Source: Emcibacteraceae bacterium
Lineage (GTDB): Bacteria > Pseudomonadota > Alphaproteobacteria > Sphingomonadales > Emcibacteraceae
Length of the DNA stretch: 5,066 nucleotides
Assembly: GCA_016763335.1 (NCBI GenBank)
Contig: JAESUD010000165.1
Coordinates: 1 to 5,066, forward strand
Direction of reading: 5' to 3'
The position numbers and the translations under genes were made by a program. The notes beneath the pieces are model-generated. The model saw nothing but the letters and a program-made list of their open reading frames with translations, ran no database searches and was not told where the DNA came from. Shown in pieces: positions 4,930 through 5,066 of the stretch. How positions within the stretch are numbered: position 1 is the stretch's first letter; each line of letters begins with the position of its first letter.

Positions 4930-5066
4930 ATGGGAAAATTACCAATTTTAATAGCCAGTATTTTTGCAATATTCATTGCGCATACTGCCGTTGCTCAGGA
5001 CTATTCGAAATATAGCGAAGAAGCCCTCAAAGAAATTCTTGATGAAATTGCCGTCGTCGAAACAAA
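4930..5066 (+). CDS. Secreted or periplasmic protein, 5' end only
   Basis: The frame is open from ATG to the window edge (45 full codons plus two bases), too short for a gene caller that needs a stop. The N-terminus is a typical Sec signal peptide: basic MGK, a hydrophobic core (LPILIASIFAIFIA), then HTAVA with likely signal peptidase I cleavage after Ala22 (AVA|QD). No cysteine follows, so it is not a lipoprotein. The visible mature part, QDYSKYSEEALKEILDEIAV, is acidic and looks helical. The product would act in the periplasm or outside; function cannot be told from 45 residues. It lies 113 bases after the small unknown gene, separated by a hairpin, so it is probably a separate transcript. 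Confidence 0.75.
   Translation, partial: MGKLPILIASIFAIFIAHTAVAQDYSKYSEEALKEILDEIAVVET

Overview
The window looks like chromosomal DNA of a Gram-negative bacterium. It is most likely an alphaproteobacterium of moderate-to-low GC; sampled coding lines run about 35-57% G+C. That placement rests on the style of the proteins (a class I aromatic/aspartate aminotransferase, a LysE/RhtB exporter, a TcyP-type cystine symporter and a DapF with a CGNATRC active site). It is an inference, not a measured result. I see no mobile element, CRISPR array, tRNA or rRNA.

Left block (1-2541, all minus strand): a three-gene, tightly packed operon read right to left. It runs from a LysE/RhtB-family amino-acid exporter, through a PLP-dependent class I aminotransferase, to dapF (diaminopimelate epimerase), which runs off the left edge. 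The exporter stop and the aminotransferase start are 11 bases apart, and the aminotransferase ribosome-binding site touches the exporter stop codon. The aminotransferase stop and the dapF start share one base (TAATG). The operon therefore places amino-acid export, transamination and the last step to meso-diaminopimelate under one transcript.

Middle block (2542-4034, minus strand): tcyP, a sodium- or proton-coupled L-cystine symporter of the DAACS (SLC1-like) family. It ends in a strong intrinsic terminator whose stem is complete only on the minus-strand RNA because it uses G-U pairs. The short gap after it, before the exporter gene, holds AT-rich inverted repeats.

Intergenic region (4035-4426, 392 bases): a divergent control region. 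Its tcyP half is extremely AT-rich (13% G+C over 4141-4260). It carries a convincing minus-strand promoter, a 22-bp inverted repeat lying on the predicted transcription start, two further copies of the same half-site, and a 21-nt hairpin just before the tcyP ribosome-binding site. The other half has ordinary composition and can fold into small hairpins in the leader of the plus-strand gene.

Right block (4427-5066, plus strand): a 129-residue protein of unknown function with a good ribosome-binding site and a downstream GC-rich hairpin. It is followed by the first 45 codons of a protein with a clear Sec signal peptide that runs off the right edge.

Taken together, the recognised genes concern amino-acid traffic and the aspartate/lysine family: cystine import, amino-acid export, transamination and DAP synthesis. 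No novel system is evident. The least explained parts are the small unknown protein and the repeat-rich divergent control region.
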